Source: an uncultured Candidatus Melainabacteria bacterium
Lineage (GTDB): Bacteria; Cyanobacteriota; Vampirovibrionia; Gastranaerophilales; Gastranaerophilaceae
Direction: 5' to 3'
Length of the DNA stretch: 64,000 nt
NCBI GenBank assembly: GCA_934718085.1
Contig: CAKUZL010000001.1
Coordinates: 1-64,000 of the forward strand
The stretch's first letter is position 1; each line of letters starts with the position of its first letter. This document shows positions 52,800-62,020 of this stretch, in pieces. The notes beneath the pieces are model-generated. The model was not told the origin of the DNA. It made no database searches and saw only the letters and a list, made by a program, of their open reading frames with translations. A program made the position numbers and the translations under genes.

Positions 52800-53098
52800 T
52801 TCCGCGCTTCTCCCTTACGGCGTTTTGCCGTCAATATAAGTTGCGTTGCCGCGAAAACGGCAAGTTCGATTATGTTTAAGAGCATGTTCAAATTTTTTTG
52901 CTTTTCGCGTCTGACTACGTTGTCGTTGTAGTTTTTGAAAGCATGCCTTAAGAGGAAAATATATTCCGAATATTTTGCTTTTTCAAGTGCTTTTTTGATG
53001 TTTCGGGTTTTTTTCGTAAGTTTGTTAAGAAATGCGACGAGAAGCAAAACCGCCGCCGTTCCCGCCAAAATAAGTATGATAAAGAAAAACGTGTTCAT
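52796..53098 (-). CDS. Small single-span membrane protein
   Basis: 100 residues. One membrane helix at residues 5-25, then a basic helical tail and a weaker hydrophobic segment near 73-90 before RRKGEARN. Start follows AAGGGGAAAAA. Coupled by overlap to the WYL regulator gene, so it may be its membrane partner. Family not recognised. Confidence 0.65.
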   Translation of the reverse strand: MNTFFFIILILAGTAAVLLLVAFLNKLTKKTRNIKKALEKAKYSEYIFLLRHAFKNYNDNVVRREKQKNLNMLLNIIELAVFAATQLILTAKRRKGEARN

Positions 53099-53115
53099 TT
53101 TTTCCCCTTTACGTT

Positions 53116-53143
53116 TTGTTGCCGGTATTATTATATATATAAT
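53116..53143 (+). promoter_or_regulatory. Promoter of murT
   Basis: TTGTTG (53116-53121), 16 bases, TATAAT (53138-53143), about 23 bases before the ATG. Confidence 0.5.
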
Positions 53144-53166
53144 CCAAATTTTTCGGAAATGTTATC

Positions 53167-54483
53167 ATGAAAAAAATAAAATTATTAACGGCGTTCGCTG
53201 CGGGGCTCGTGGTGCTGAAACTCTTGGAATTAAAAGGTTCGGGCGGAACTTCCGCACCCGGAAAAGTCGCTTTGAAAATTTGTCCGGAATTTATAAAATT
53301 CGCGACGGCGGGCAAAACGAGCGAGATTTTTACAGTAACCGGAACCAACGGAAAGACCACGACCGCGGGGCTTCTGGCTCATATTGCGGAATCCTGCGGA
53401 AAAAAAATAATCCACAACGTAAAAGGCGCGAACATGCTCTCCGGAATTGCCTCCGTGATTGTCGCTTCGGCAGGTAAAAAGACCGATTTTGCCGTTTTTG
53501 AAAGCGACGAGGCTTACTTGACAAAACTTTACGATTACCTCAACGCAAATTATCTGATTGTCACAAACCTCTTCAGAGACCAGCTCGACAGGTACGGCGA
53601 GCTTGATACGACTTACAAAAAAATTAAATCCGCCGTCGAAAAAAACAAAAATCTTAAAGTTCTCGTGAATGCCGACGACCCTACGCTTGAAGGTATTTCC
53701 GGGCAAAACGAAACCGTCTTTTTCGGGTTTAAAAACATAAAATTTTTATACGATGCCCCCGAGTCGGGTGCGCCTTCCGAGAATACGGCATGCCCGAAAT
53801 GCGGAGAGAATTTGGTCTACAACGAGCGTTTTTACGCGCATTTGGGCAAATATGAATGCCCGAAATGCGGATACAAAATGCCGGAGTTGAAATACGGTGC
53901 GTCGGTAAAAGTATGTAAAGACCGCAGTTTTATTACTTTGAACGGTTTCGAATACGTCGTCGGATTGCCCGGGCTGTATAACGCTTTTAACGCGTTGGCG
54001 GCGATTTCAGGGGCTCTCGAGGCGGGAATTCCGGCGGAATCGATTGCGGAAGCCCTGCCTACGTACAAATCGGTTTTCGGAAGGTCTGAAACCCGTACGT
54101 TGTGCGGTAAAAAAGCTTTTATTCAATTGATAAAAAATCCCGTCGGAGCAAGCGAAGTTTTGCGCGAAACAAGTGCCGACAAAAATTCCGTTTTGTTGGT
54201 GGCTCTAAACGACAATTATGCCGACGGACGCGACGTTTCCTGGATTTGGGATGCCGATTTCGAACTTTTGAAAAACCACGAAGGTAAGATTTTTATAACG
54301 GGAACACGCGCCGAAGACGCGGCTTTGCGTCTTAAATACGCGGGTGTCGATACAAAGTTGTTCACAATCGAAAAAGATCTCGAAAAATGCGTAAAGGCTG
54401 CAACTGAGGCTGTTCCGGCGGACAAAACGCTTTATGTCATGCCCACGTATACCGCGTTGTTGAAAATCTCGGATTTTAAGTAA
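53167..54483 (+). CDS. murT: Lipid II isoglutaminyl synthase subunit MurT
   Basis: 438 residues. Mur-ligase-type ATP-binding protein that, with the glutaminase GatD, amidates D-Glu of lipid II. P-loop TGTNGKTTTAGL near residue 58, VTNLFRDQLDRYGE, and the MurT-specific zinc ribbon with CPKCGENL and CPKCGYKM (about residues 205-240). The C-terminal DUF1727 domain has LLVALNDNYADGRDVSWIWD. gatD usually follows directly, but none is found downstream here. Confidence 0.93.
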   Translation: MKKIKLLTAFAAGLVVLKLLELKGSGGTSAPGKVALKICPEFIKFATAGKTSEIFTVTGTNGKTTTAGLLAHIAESCGKKIIHNVKGANMLSGIASVIVASAGKKTDFAVFESDEAYLTKLYDYLNANYLIVTNLFRDQLDRYGELDTTYKKIKSAVEKNKNLKVLVNADDPTLEGISGQNETVFFGFKNIKFLYDAPESGAPSENTACPKCGENLVYNERFYAHLGKYECPKCGYKMPELKYGASVKVCKDRSFITLNGFEYVVGLPGLYNAFNALAAISGALEAGIPAESIAEALPTYKSVFGRSETRTLCGKKAFIQLIKNPVGASEVLRETSADKNSVLLVALNDNYADGRDVSWIWDADFELLKNHEGKIFITGTRAEDAALRLKYAGVDTKLFTIEKDLEKCVKAATEAVPADKTLYVMPTYTALLKISDFK

Positions 54484-54718
54484 CCGGTGCGGTTCGACGA
54501 TTTCTGCCACAAAAATTGTCGTCGGTAATACAAAAATTCTGCTCCCGACCATGCCTTCAAAGCATGCCGCGCAAAATGATATTCGGCAACGTTCCCGGCG
54601 GATTAAAATTGCCCGTACAGCCTCATGTTTTGCATTGTCGTTTCGCACGCAAAAAGTGCATCCCGAGAGCGAAAACTCCGTATCGACAAAGCATGCCGCG
54701 TAAAATTTTGAAGTTGCT

Positions 54719-54970
54719 TTATTCGGGCGAAATTTCCTCGTACAAAGACGACGCTTCCTGAACGGGAACGGCGGTTTCGGGAATTTTCAGTACCCTTACG
54801 CTTTTTGTGGAATTTGCAAAACAAAAAGTCAAAATATCGCCTTCTTTAAGCTGTTTTGCAGGTTTTGCGACTTGTCCGTTCACGGAAATCTTTCCTTTGT
54901 CGGCGATTTCGCCCGCGACGGTTCTGCGTTTGATAAGTCTTGAAACTTTTAAAAATTTATCGAGCCTCAT
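54719..54970 (-). CDS. S4-domain RNA-binding protein, RqcP/Hsp15-like
   Basis: 83 residues. Nearly the whole protein is one S4 fold: MRLDKFLKVSRLIKRRTVAGEIADKGKI, VNG, then AKPAKQLKEGD. Related proteins bind 23S rRNA or stalled 50S subunits in ribosome rescue. TATAAT lies eight bases before the ATG and no ribosome site exists, so the mRNA is predicted to be leaderless or nearly so. The acidic tail (EASSLYEEISPE) is short. Confidence 0.85.
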   Translation of the reverse strand: MRLDKFLKVSRLIKRRTVAGEIADKGKISVNGQVAKPAKQLKEGDILTFCFANSTKSVRVLKIPETAVPVQEASSLYEEISPE

Positions 54971-54978
54971 AATAAAAG

Positions 54979-55006
54979 ATTATACAACCAAATTTCCGGG
55001 TGTCGA
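54979..55006 (-). promoter_or_regulatory. Promoter placed for a leaderless S4-protein mRNA
   Basis: On the minus strand TCGACA (55006-55001), 16 bases, TATAAT (54984-54979), then 8 bases to the ATG. Confidence 0.6.
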
Positions 55007-55103
55007 TTGTAAAAAAATGTAACAATTTCGTAAAAAACGGGGGTTGTACAGGCAAAAAAATTTTTTTTGAAGCGTTGTTTAATATGTGAAAGGGAAAAAG
55101 AGC

Positions 55104-56189
55104 ATGTGTCCGATTTCAAATAAATTTCTACATCCCCCGACGATAAGTTTCGGGAACGGCGTGCAAAAGCCGATAAAACAAAGCTCCGAGAGTGCAAAAC
55201 AAAACGAAGGAGAGGGTCATAAAGAAGGCGACGTGTTGTTGGTCGGAGAAAACGGTTCCACGCCGTTGTCGACCAAAATCAAGGCGGATTTGGACAAAAC
55301 GGCAAACGCGTTTACCGTTTACCCCGCAAAAGGCTTGAGAGGCAGCAGAAACGCCAATTTTTACGAATTTTTGTCCATGGGAACGGTTCCCTATATAATC
55401 GGAAGTTTGACGTTGATGGGCGTGTTTGCGGGTGTTGCTCCGTTTTTTGCGGAAGCAAAAGACAAACTTGTCGCAAAACGCTTGGGGGCAAGCTTTGCGC
55501 TCGGCGTCCTGCTTTACGGCGTCGGAAAAAGTCTTGCGCCGAATTTGTTGAAGCTTCCTTTTAAAATGAAATACGGCGTTGATCCCGACCTGACTTACCG
55601 AAAAGAAATCAACGAATTGCCCGAAGGTTCCAATACAGACGGACTTAAAAAGTATGAATATCATAAAGCCTTTGAAAGCGTGGATTTCCCGCGTTGGGAT
55701 TTGTTGTACGACAATAAAAAATTCGGAGACAATTACGCTTCGTGGTACGATAAAACCGCGAAAAAGATGGGTTACGGGGACAATTTACCTGCGTCGGATC
55801 AGGCGGTGAAACCGGCATTGAAGGAAAAACTTGTAAAATTGAAAACTTATTCGACCATAATCTCGTATTTGTGGGCAATAACGGGCGTCGCGTACGCGGC
55901 GCAATCGTCGTGGGGTAACGTTCAACTCCCTCGAATAGGCGATTTAAAAGAGTCGTCAAAACAGTTTTTAACTACTTTCAAAGATGCGGTCGTAGACGCG
56001 GCAAAGAATTTGGTTCACGGGAAAGACAACAAACTTGCGGGATACGGGGGAAAAGCTTTGCTCGGATTGACCCTTGCCGCAACGATTTGGGGCAACATTG
56101 CGGTTTTGAACGACGGAAAAATAACAGCTGCCAAGAAAGCGGCACAAAAAGTAAATCTTAACGACTCCGACAGTAAGGCGGTATGCTGA
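55104..56189 (+). CDS. Lineage-specific membrane protein, first gene of the GH13 operon
   Basis: 361 residues, no known family. ISFGNG at residues 14-19, then a polar stretch, two or three membrane segments (about 100-125, 138-155 and 270-285), and PFKMKYGVDPDLTYRKEIN with a following FPRWDLLYDNKK. The last stretch has a counterpart in the next gene (QPLKWQTGVD through YIPFDLM), so the two are probably distant paralogues. ATG 55104 follows AGGG; GTG 55086 is an alternative. It overlaps the next gene by 7 bases. Confidence 0.75.
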   Translation: MCPISNKFLHPPTISFGNGVQKPIKQSSESAKQNEGEGHKEGDVLLVGENGSTPLSTKIKADLDKTANAFTVYPAKGLRGSRNANFYEFLSMGTVPYIIGSLTLMGVFAGVAPFFAEAKDKLVAKRLGASFALGVLLYGVGKSLAPNLLKLPFKMKYGVDPDLTYRKEINELPEGSNTDGLKKYEYHKAFESVDFPRWDLLYDNKKFGDNYASWYDKTAKKMGYGDNLPASDQAVKPALKEKLVKLKTYSTIISYLWAITGVAYAAQSSWGNVQLPRIGDLKESSKQFLTTFKDAVVDAAKNLVHGKDNKLAGYGGKALLGLTLAATIWGNIAVLNDGKITAAKKAAQKVNLNDSDSKAVC

Positions 56190-58690
56190 TGGAAAATAAT
56201 GTAACGACAAAAATAACGACACCGGCATCGGGTTCTTCTTTTGAAGGACGTGCCGTAAAAACGGTTCTTCCTCCGAAGGGTCATCTTGTAAGAACCGGAA
56301 TTTTGGGGTTCGAATCTCCGAAAGAGTGGGCGAAGGACTTAAAAGAAGATGTAGTGAATCTGAAAGCGGGGCTGACGGGTAAAGCAAACGACTATCAACT
56401 CGGTAAAAACAACGACACGGCAATGAAAGCGGGTTCGTTGGGGTTGGGGCTTCTTTTGATGTTGAAAAACCCCATGAAAATCAAAAAGTCGATGGAATTG
56501 ATAGGTGCGGGTTCGTTTTTCGCGTCAATGGCTTTGTGGCCGAAGCTTTTCATTCAACAACCTTTGAAATGGCAAACCGGCGTCGATATTCACCAAAAGT
56601 ACGTTGACAGTTACGGACGGAAAAAGATGATGTATCAGGATCCTCAGTACATTCCGTTCGATTTGATGAGCAAGGAAGAATTAAACGCGATAGGCGACAA
56701 GGCCGGAATTCCGAAGGATATTCCGAACAGGGAAGAGCTTATCAAGGTTCATGCCCAAAAGGTCGCAACGCAGGGAAATACTTTGTGGATGTTGACCGCA
56801 GGGTTTGCGACGCCGATAATGAGTGCGTTGATGTGTAATCAGGCGGAAAAATATCTCGGAAAATATTTTGAACAATCCGATTTGAAAAAGACGGAAGCGG
56901 CTTTGAATGCGATGAAAAACGCGACCGAAGTTTCAAATCCCGAAATGACCGAAAATCTTGCGAAGTTCTTCGGCGAACACGGTAAAGAGTTGCTTGAAAG
57001 CACGCAACGAGACGAGTTGGCGTCGATTCTCGGGGCGGGCGAAACTCGATTGAGAACGGAAATTGCTGAATTTCTCGGCGAAACGGCGGGTAAAAATAAC
57101 GTTTTAAGCGAAAACCAAATCAGACGATTGTTTGAAAAAATCGAATCACAACTCGGCGATAAATTTGACGAAGCGACGTTAATAAAGGCCGTCGGCGGCA
57201 AAAATCTTAACTCCGACGAAGTTCTCGAGAAAATTCTTGCCGATATCAAAACAATATCCGAAAAAAATGCACAGCCTTTGGATGAATCGGTTCTTAACTC
57301 CATAAAAGCGAAGTTCAGCGATTTCAGAAAAGACGGGTTCGGCGGAACCGCGGGAATGAAGGTTTCCGAGGTCAAAGCAGACGCGGAAAAATTGTCGGAA
57401 GTAACGGGCAAATTGACCGCAAAATTGAAAGCGGTAAACGATTTTATCGGACAACGGGTCGGAGACTTCGGAGAATCGAGTATTGCGCGCGATTACAGCG
57501 AGTTTGCGGAAGCTTACGTTTACGACGGACTCGGAATGCGCGTGCCGGAACCTTCTTCGCCCGATTTCCAAAAATATCTTACGGAACAAATCGAAAAATT
57601 CGTAACCGAAGATTCCCGTTACGACAAAACCCTGAAGAGAATGGGCGAAATCACGGAAAGGTTTGAAAAGAAAATTTCCGATGAAGCAATGATTAAGCCT
57701 GCCCGGGAATTTGCTCAAGCTGCCTGCGAAGAAGCGATAAAAGAGCTTCAAGGCACGAAATTCGAGAACGTTGCCCGTGCTTTGGTCGGTTACGACGTCG
57801 AAGCCGGTCTGAAAGAACCGGCGCAAGGTTCTTTGCTTCATAACTTGGTCGAAAACGCGAAAATGAGAATCCTCGGCGCGACTTCGTCGATGAACAGACA
57901 AATTCAAATGCTCGACCTGATGAGAAGAATTTCGAAAGACGGACTCGAAACGCAGTTGAATTTCCTTCTCGGCGGAACGAAAGACCTTGACAAAAACTTG
58001 TCGGATAAGTTGAACGATTTGATGTACGGCGCTGCCGACCTGACCGAAGACGAAGCGAAAAAAGCAAAAACGGTTTTGAGCGAATTTGCGGGTAAAGAAG
58101 TAAAAATTGCCAAAAACTCCGAAGGCAAATTTGTCATCGAAACGGCGGACGAACTTGCAAAAAATGCTTGGAAAATGTTCGCGGAAGCAAGGTGGGAAGT
58201 CGAGCCCCTCAACGATGTTTCCCGAAAAGGCGTTCGCAGCGAAATATTGACAAAATTGAAAGATGTTCTCGTCAACCACAACGCAAACGATTTTCTCGCG
58301 AAAAACGGACTTTCGAGAGCGGAATACAAAGTCTTGTTCTCGTTGACGTACGGGCTTGATATAAGCGAAGATACGGCAAAAAATCTTTCCGAACCCGTTA
58401 AAAAATCGATAAGAAATTACAAAAACACCGTTATCGAAAAGGTCATCAGATGGTGCAACTGGCAAAAGCCCGAACACCGCCTGACCGGATGGAGCGGTGA
58501 CATCAATAACCTGTTAAGGCACTTGTGCACGGGCGATGCACCGAAAGACATGATTTCCGAAGCAACGTCGAGAATGTCGAATTCCTCGAAATGGATGAAG
58601 GTTTTCGGCGGCGGATTTTTGGGACTTGTCGGCGCAACCCTGCTTGCGGAAAGGTTCTTCGGCAGATACCACGGAGGTGAAAATAAATGA
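56183..58690 (+). CDS. Large lineage-specific protein with long helical region
   Basis: 835 residues, no known family. SSFEGR near residue 20, hydrophobic segments near 80-125 and 200-215, then about 550 residues of charged helix and coiled coil (for example KISDEAMIKPAREFAQAACEEAIK), and a final membrane segment MKVFGGGFLGLVGATLLAERFFG. An in-frame ATG at 56189 overlaps the upstream stop as TGATG and is an equally good start. The stop overlaps the GH13 gene (ATGA). A membrane-anchored scaffold is a plausible reading; function unknown. Confidence 0.75.
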   Translation: MLMENNVTTKITTPASGSSFEGRAVKTVLPPKGHLVRTGILGFESPKEWAKDLKEDVVNLKAGLTGKANDYQLGKNNDTAMKAGSLGLGLLLMLKNPMKIKKSMELIGAGSFFASMALWPKLFIQQPLKWQTGVDIHQKYVDSYGRKKMMYQDPQYIPFDLMSKEELNAIGDKAGIPKDIPNREELIKVHAQKVATQGNTLWMLTAGFATPIMSALMCNQAEKYLGKYFEQSDLKKTEAALNAMKNATEVSNPEMTENLAKFFGEHGKELLESTQRDELASILGAGETRLRTEIAEFLGETAGKNNVLSENQIRRLFEKIESQLGDKFDEATLIKAVGGKNLNSDEVLEKILADIKTISEKNAQPLDESVLNSIKAKFSDFRKDGFGGTAGMKVSEVKADAEKLSEVTGKLTAKLKAVNDFIGQRVGDFGESSIARDYSEFAEAYVYDGLGMRVPEPSSPDFQKYLTEQIEKFVTEDSRYDKTLKRMGEITERFEKKISDEAMIKPAREFAQAACEEAIKELQGTKFENVARALVGYDVEAGLKEPAQGSLLHNLVENAKMRILGATSSMNRQIQMLDLMRRISKDGLETQLNFLLGGTKDLDKNLSDKLNDLMYGAADLTEDEAKKAKTVLSEFAGKEVKIAKNSEGKFVIETADELAKNAWKMFAEARWEVEPLNDVSRKGVRSEILTKLKDVLVNHNANDFLAKNGLSRAEYKVLFSLTYGLDISEDTAKNLSEPVKKSIRNYKNTVIEKVIRWCNWQKPEHRLTGWSGDINNLLRHLCTGDAPKDMISEATSRMSNSSKWMKVFGGGFLGLVGATLLAERFFGRYHGGENK

Positions 58691-60399
58691 TAAATTCCGT
58701 AAATCGAGTAATGTTCAAAGCGGCGGCTGCTCCCGTAAGCAAGCCCGAAATAAAGCCTTCCGAGGAAAAGGACAAAAACGTCGGCTCAAAGCACGACGAT
58801 TGGAATAAGTTTGTCAATCAAACCGGAATAAGCGCATTTGTCGGTGTTTCGAAGCCCAAAGCGGTTTATCCGAAAAATAATTTGAAAACCATGTTCCACG
58901 ACAACAAAGCCGTAATGATGGGCGTCGTGATGAGGTCTTTCGGGGCTCAGGACATTGAAGGCGACATGCTTTTGCGCGGAAACGACCAAAAAGGTAATTT
59001 TACGAACGCCGTAAACCGTCTCGATGAGGTGAAAAAACTCGGCGTAAATACTCTTCACATTTTGCCGATACACCCCGCGGGTGCGAAAAACGCGATGGGA
59101 ACGGCGGGTTCGATGTACGCACCGGCAGATTTCCTGAAAATCGATCCTGCGCTTGCCGATCCGAACAAACCCGGCACTCCCGAAGAACAGTTCAAGAACT
59201 TTATCGAAGAATGCCACAAACGCGGAATCCGAGTCATGCTTGACCTGCCGAGTTGCTCTTCGTACGATTTGTTCCTCAGAAGACCCGATATGATGGCGTT
59301 TGAGGCAGGAACGAGAATTCCGAAAACTCCGGGCGGATGGAAAGACATCAGAATGTTCAATCCCTTTGAGAACAAGGATGATCGGACTTTGAACGACAGA
59401 GTTTACGATTTGCACAAAAAATACGTCGATATGTGCATCGACTTGGGCGTCGACGGTATCAGAGCCGACGTTGCTCGGGCGAAACCTCCCGAATTTTGGG
59501 ATAAACTGATAAAATATTCGCACTCGAAAGATCCCGAATTCGCGTGGTTGGCTGAAACTTACACCTACGAAGACGCTTCGCCTCAACAAAACATGGACTA
59601 CGACAGACCCGAAGAATGTCTGAATGCAGGGTTCGACAGCTATTACGGACAATATCACATTTTTCACGAATGGACAAAAGCTTCCGAATTGATTGATTAC
59701 GTTATCGAAAACCTCGAAATGACGAAGAAATTGCCCGGAAAATCGCTGATAGGTTCGTTCGGAACGCACGATGACAAGTCGTTGATGTTCCGCGGCGGCG
59801 TGAACTTCTTAAATCTTGTATCGGCAATGCAGGCAACACTTCCGATGACAAACCCGTACTTTATGGACGGCTACCAAACCGGCGACGACTATATGTACGA
59901 CTTTGAAGGCAAACACGATGCGGAAACTTTGACTTCGACGACGGAATGTACGGTTCACAAAGGTCAACCCGATATTTTCAACTTCTCGAGACCGTTGGTC
60001 GGAAAACATCCCGAAATCGCCAAATTTCTCTCGAACGCAATGAAAATGCGCGCGGAATACAGCGATGTCTTGACGAACGGGTCGTTTATTCCGTTGCCCG
60101 TAAAGAATAATCCCGAAGACCAAATTATCGCTTTTGCAAGACACAACAAGGGGAAAACGCTTTTGGTCGTTGCAAACAGAAACCTTAATGCCCGCGAAAA
60201 AGGCGAAATAACGATACCCGGGCTCAAATCGGATGAAAAATTTGCGAACCTTCTCGATTCTTACGGCGAATCGAGCGAATTCGGCGCAAGCCCGAACAAA
60301 TTGAAAGTCGATCTCGGTGCGGCAAGATGTCAGGTTTTTGAAATCGACACGCCGAATATCGAAAATTCGGGACTGAAAGTCTACCGTCAAACAAAATAA
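58687..60399 (+). CDS. GH13 alpha-amylase-family enzyme, GlgE-like motifs
   Basis: 570 residues, no signal peptide. The (beta/alpha)8 catalytic residues are kept: Asp261 with Arg259 (DGIRADVARAKPPEFW), Glu290 (AWLAETYT) and His361-Asp362 (GSFGTHDDK). Conserved region I reads LDLPSCSS (185-192) instead of the usual DxVxNH. The KPxxFW after the nucleophile and PSCS-like region I recall GlgE maltosyltransferases (GH13_3), though region IV does not fit. A C-terminal beta domain starts near residue 470. N-terminal RVMFKA resembles the motif of its operon partners. Activity on an alpha-glucan is likely; specificity unknown. Confidence 0.85.
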   Translation: MINSVNRVMFKAAAAPVSKPEIKPSEEKDKNVGSKHDDWNKFVNQTGISAFVGVSKPKAVYPKNNLKTMFHDNKAVMMGVVMRSFGAQDIEGDMLLRGNDQKGNFTNAVNRLDEVKKLGVNTLHILPIHPAGAKNAMGTAGSMYAPADFLKIDPALADPNKPGTPEEQFKNFIEECHKRGIRVMLDLPSCSSYDLFLRRPDMMAFEAGTRIPKTPGGWKDIRMFNPFENKDDRTLNDRVYDLHKKYVDMCIDLGVDGIRADVARAKPPEFWDKLIKYSHSKDPEFAWLAETYTYEDASPQQNMDYDRPEECLNAGFDSYYGQYHIFHEWTKASELIDYVIENLEMTKKLPGKSLIGSFGTHDDKSLMFRGGVNFLNLVSAMQATLPMTNPYFMDGYQTGDDYMYDFEGKHDAETLTSTTECTVHKGQPDIFNFSRPLVGKHPEIAKFLSNAMKMRAEYSDVLTNGSFIPLPVKNNPEDQIIAFARHNKGKTLLVVANRNLNAREKGEITIPGLKSDEKFANLLDSYGESSEFGASPNKLKVDLGAARCQVFEIDTPNIENSGLKVYRQTK

Positions 60400-60490
60400 C
60401 GCCGGACGGTGCTGTCAAAAATCGTTCATCTGTCAAAGGTGACGAATTTTTATCGGACTTCAGAAACGACAAAAATAATTAAAATACATA

Positions 60491-60520
60491 AAGACGAAGC
60501 TTTTCGGGGCTTCGTCTTTT
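60491..60520. terminator. Bidirectional terminator after the GH13 gene
   Basis: AAGACGAAGC and GCTTCGTCTT form a perfect 10-bp stem with a 10-base loop, with A-rich DNA before and T-run after. It can serve the GH13 operon on plus and the 60552-61073 gene on minus. Confidence 0.85.
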
Positions 60521-60551
60521 TCTCGGGGATAATTGAAAGAGGAATTTTTGT

Positions 60552-61073
60552 TTAATTTGTGTGTACAGCGGGCGTCAACGCCGGCGGAGGAAGCTGCACG
60601 ACCGCATTGTTGTCCGGCGGAACGAGCCCCGCGTTTTGTGCGGCTTCTTTTTCCCATTGCTTGTGAATATTTTTACTTACGACCGCGTTTACGTAAGTTC
60701 CGTACAAGGTTGTCGGAATTCCGATAAGTGCCGCACCGGTACCGATTTCGCCCGAATGCTCTTTGAACCAGCTTTTGCTCACTTCTTTTACCGCTTCGGC
60801 GGCTTTTTCGGTTGTCCCTCCGGTTGCAGCGGCTGCCGTTGCCGTGGCGGTTTGTGCCGCCTGTTTTTCCGCTGCCGTCGCGGCTTTTGAAAGATCCGCC
60901 ACATCGCTGCCGAACAGCTTTTTTGCGCAATCCCACATACCGTTGACACATGTTTTCAGTCTTGCCAGAAATCCGGGTTTTGTACCCGCCTCCGAAGCTT
61001 TTGAAACGAATTTTGAAGCTTTTAGTGCGCCGTTTCCTACTGTTTTTGCAATATTTGCCACATTTGCCGCCAT
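60552..61073 (-). CDS. Ala-rich protein with one possible membrane segment
   Basis: 173 residues, unknown family. N-terminal amphipathic helix (MAANVANIAKTVGNGALKASKF), a middle rich in Ala and Thr, then EIGTGAALIGIPTTLYGTYVNAVV as the only likely membrane segment, and a Pro-rich tail (VVQLPPPALTPAV). GGAGG lies 12 bases before ATG 61073. Stand-alone gene ending at the shared terminator. The Ala-rich helical composition recalls exported or phase-separating proteins, but nothing firmer can be said. Confidence 0.6.
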   Translation of the reverse strand: MAANVANIAKTVGNGALKASKFVSKASEAGTKPGFLARLKTCVNGMWDCAKKLFGSDVADLSKAATAAEKQAAQTATATAAAATGGTTEKAAEAVKEVSKSWFKEHSGEIGTGAALIGIPTTLYGTYVNAVVSKNIHKQWEKEAAQNAGLVPPDNNAVVQLPPPALTPAVHTN

Positions 61074-61290
61074 AACGAAATAACCTCCGTTAACCTTGAA
61101 TACATGATAATAAAAAAATTTTTTTCCCAAAAATTGCGTTTTTTTGAGTAAATATGAAGAATTGTGAAGGATTGTGTGAGTACGCCCGAATTTTTTGATA
61201 CTCGGATTTTATCAGATATATGGAATTGTGAAATTCGGCATGTCTTGTGTAAACGAAGCCGTGCGTTACGGTAAAAATCTTAATCAATGT

Positions 61291-61311
61291 AGGACAGGCA
61301 TTGCCTGACCT
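61291..61311. repeat. CAGGCA palindromic element, copy 1
   Basis: Contains CAGGCATTGCCTG within a larger imperfect palindrome. The second copy (TCAGGCAATGCCTGA) is at 61859-61873. Confidence 0.55.
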
Positions 61312-61472
61312 GTGGTGGTTTAGAAAAATTGGTTTACATCTTGAAAAATCCTGCTTAGTAACACTTGACATTTGAACGAGCGTGAGGTTGTTTAGCCGTT
61401 TGACGTTACCGGAAGCGAAGTTCGAATGGTTAGTGTTACTGATGTTAACGGGAGTTTTTCTTTTTTGGTTCG

Positions 61473-61506
61473 TTTTTTCTTTTTGCCTCCGAACAAAAAG
61501 AAAAAA
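61473..61506. repeat. Perfect 13-bp inverted repeat in spacer
   Basis: TTTTTTCTTTTTG (61473-61485) and CAAAAAGAAAAAA (61494-61506) around the loop CCTCCGAA, with GTTC and GAAC one base outside each arm. Similar hairpins are common dispersed elements in bacterial genomes. Confidence 0.65.
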
Positions 61507-61607
61507 TGAACAAGAAGATTTTTCTCACGTCCGCCTCTCAAAATAAGCAGAGAAAGAAATATATTTGTTTTTTAATTTTGCACGTGCCATGCTGCAATGA
61601 ACGGAAT

Positions 61608-62020
61608 GTTGGGGTAGAAACCCCAACCTACAGGGATTTTTAATTTTCGCAAAAACGAAAGGCTTCGTTTGTACGCGCCATGCCCGACCGCGAGTGATAA
61701 AGGCACCCGAACCATGCTCGACCCGCAAGAAACGTTGGGGTAGAAACCCCAACCTACGGTGATTTTAGATTTTTACCCCAACGAAAGGCGTTGATTAGAA
61801 TTTATTTATCGAAACGAAAGGTTTTAAATTCTCAAAACATACTTTGTCGCACGATTCGTCAGGCAATGCCTGACCGTAAAGCCGTTCAAAACAATGTGAA
61901 AATCTATCAATCCCGAAAAAGCCCGAAGGGCTTTGAGTTGCGTAAATATTAAAGGATTAACGAAAGATTTTACTTTTTCCGAAAAAAACGTTGGGGTGGA
62001 AACCCCGGTACCTACAGTGG
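61608..62020. repeat. Three copies of a GTTGGGGT-AGAAACCCCAACCTAC hairpin element
   Basis: Copies start at 61608, 61734 and 61990; each has TTGGGGT and ACCCCAA arms (the third has ACCCCGG) and a CCTAC-(A/G)-GTG-like tail. They lie in a spacer with no gene. They look like REP-type dispersed repeats. Confidence 0.7.
61859..61873. repeat. CAGGCA palindromic element, copy 2
   Basis: TCAGGCAATGCCTGA is a perfect 15-base palindrome around a central A-T step. It is related to the element at 61291. Confidence 0.55.

Noticed and set aside
57179..58477. 432-codon minus-strand open frame
   Set aside because: Antisense to the 835-residue protein gene, which is tied by start/stop overlaps to both neighbours.
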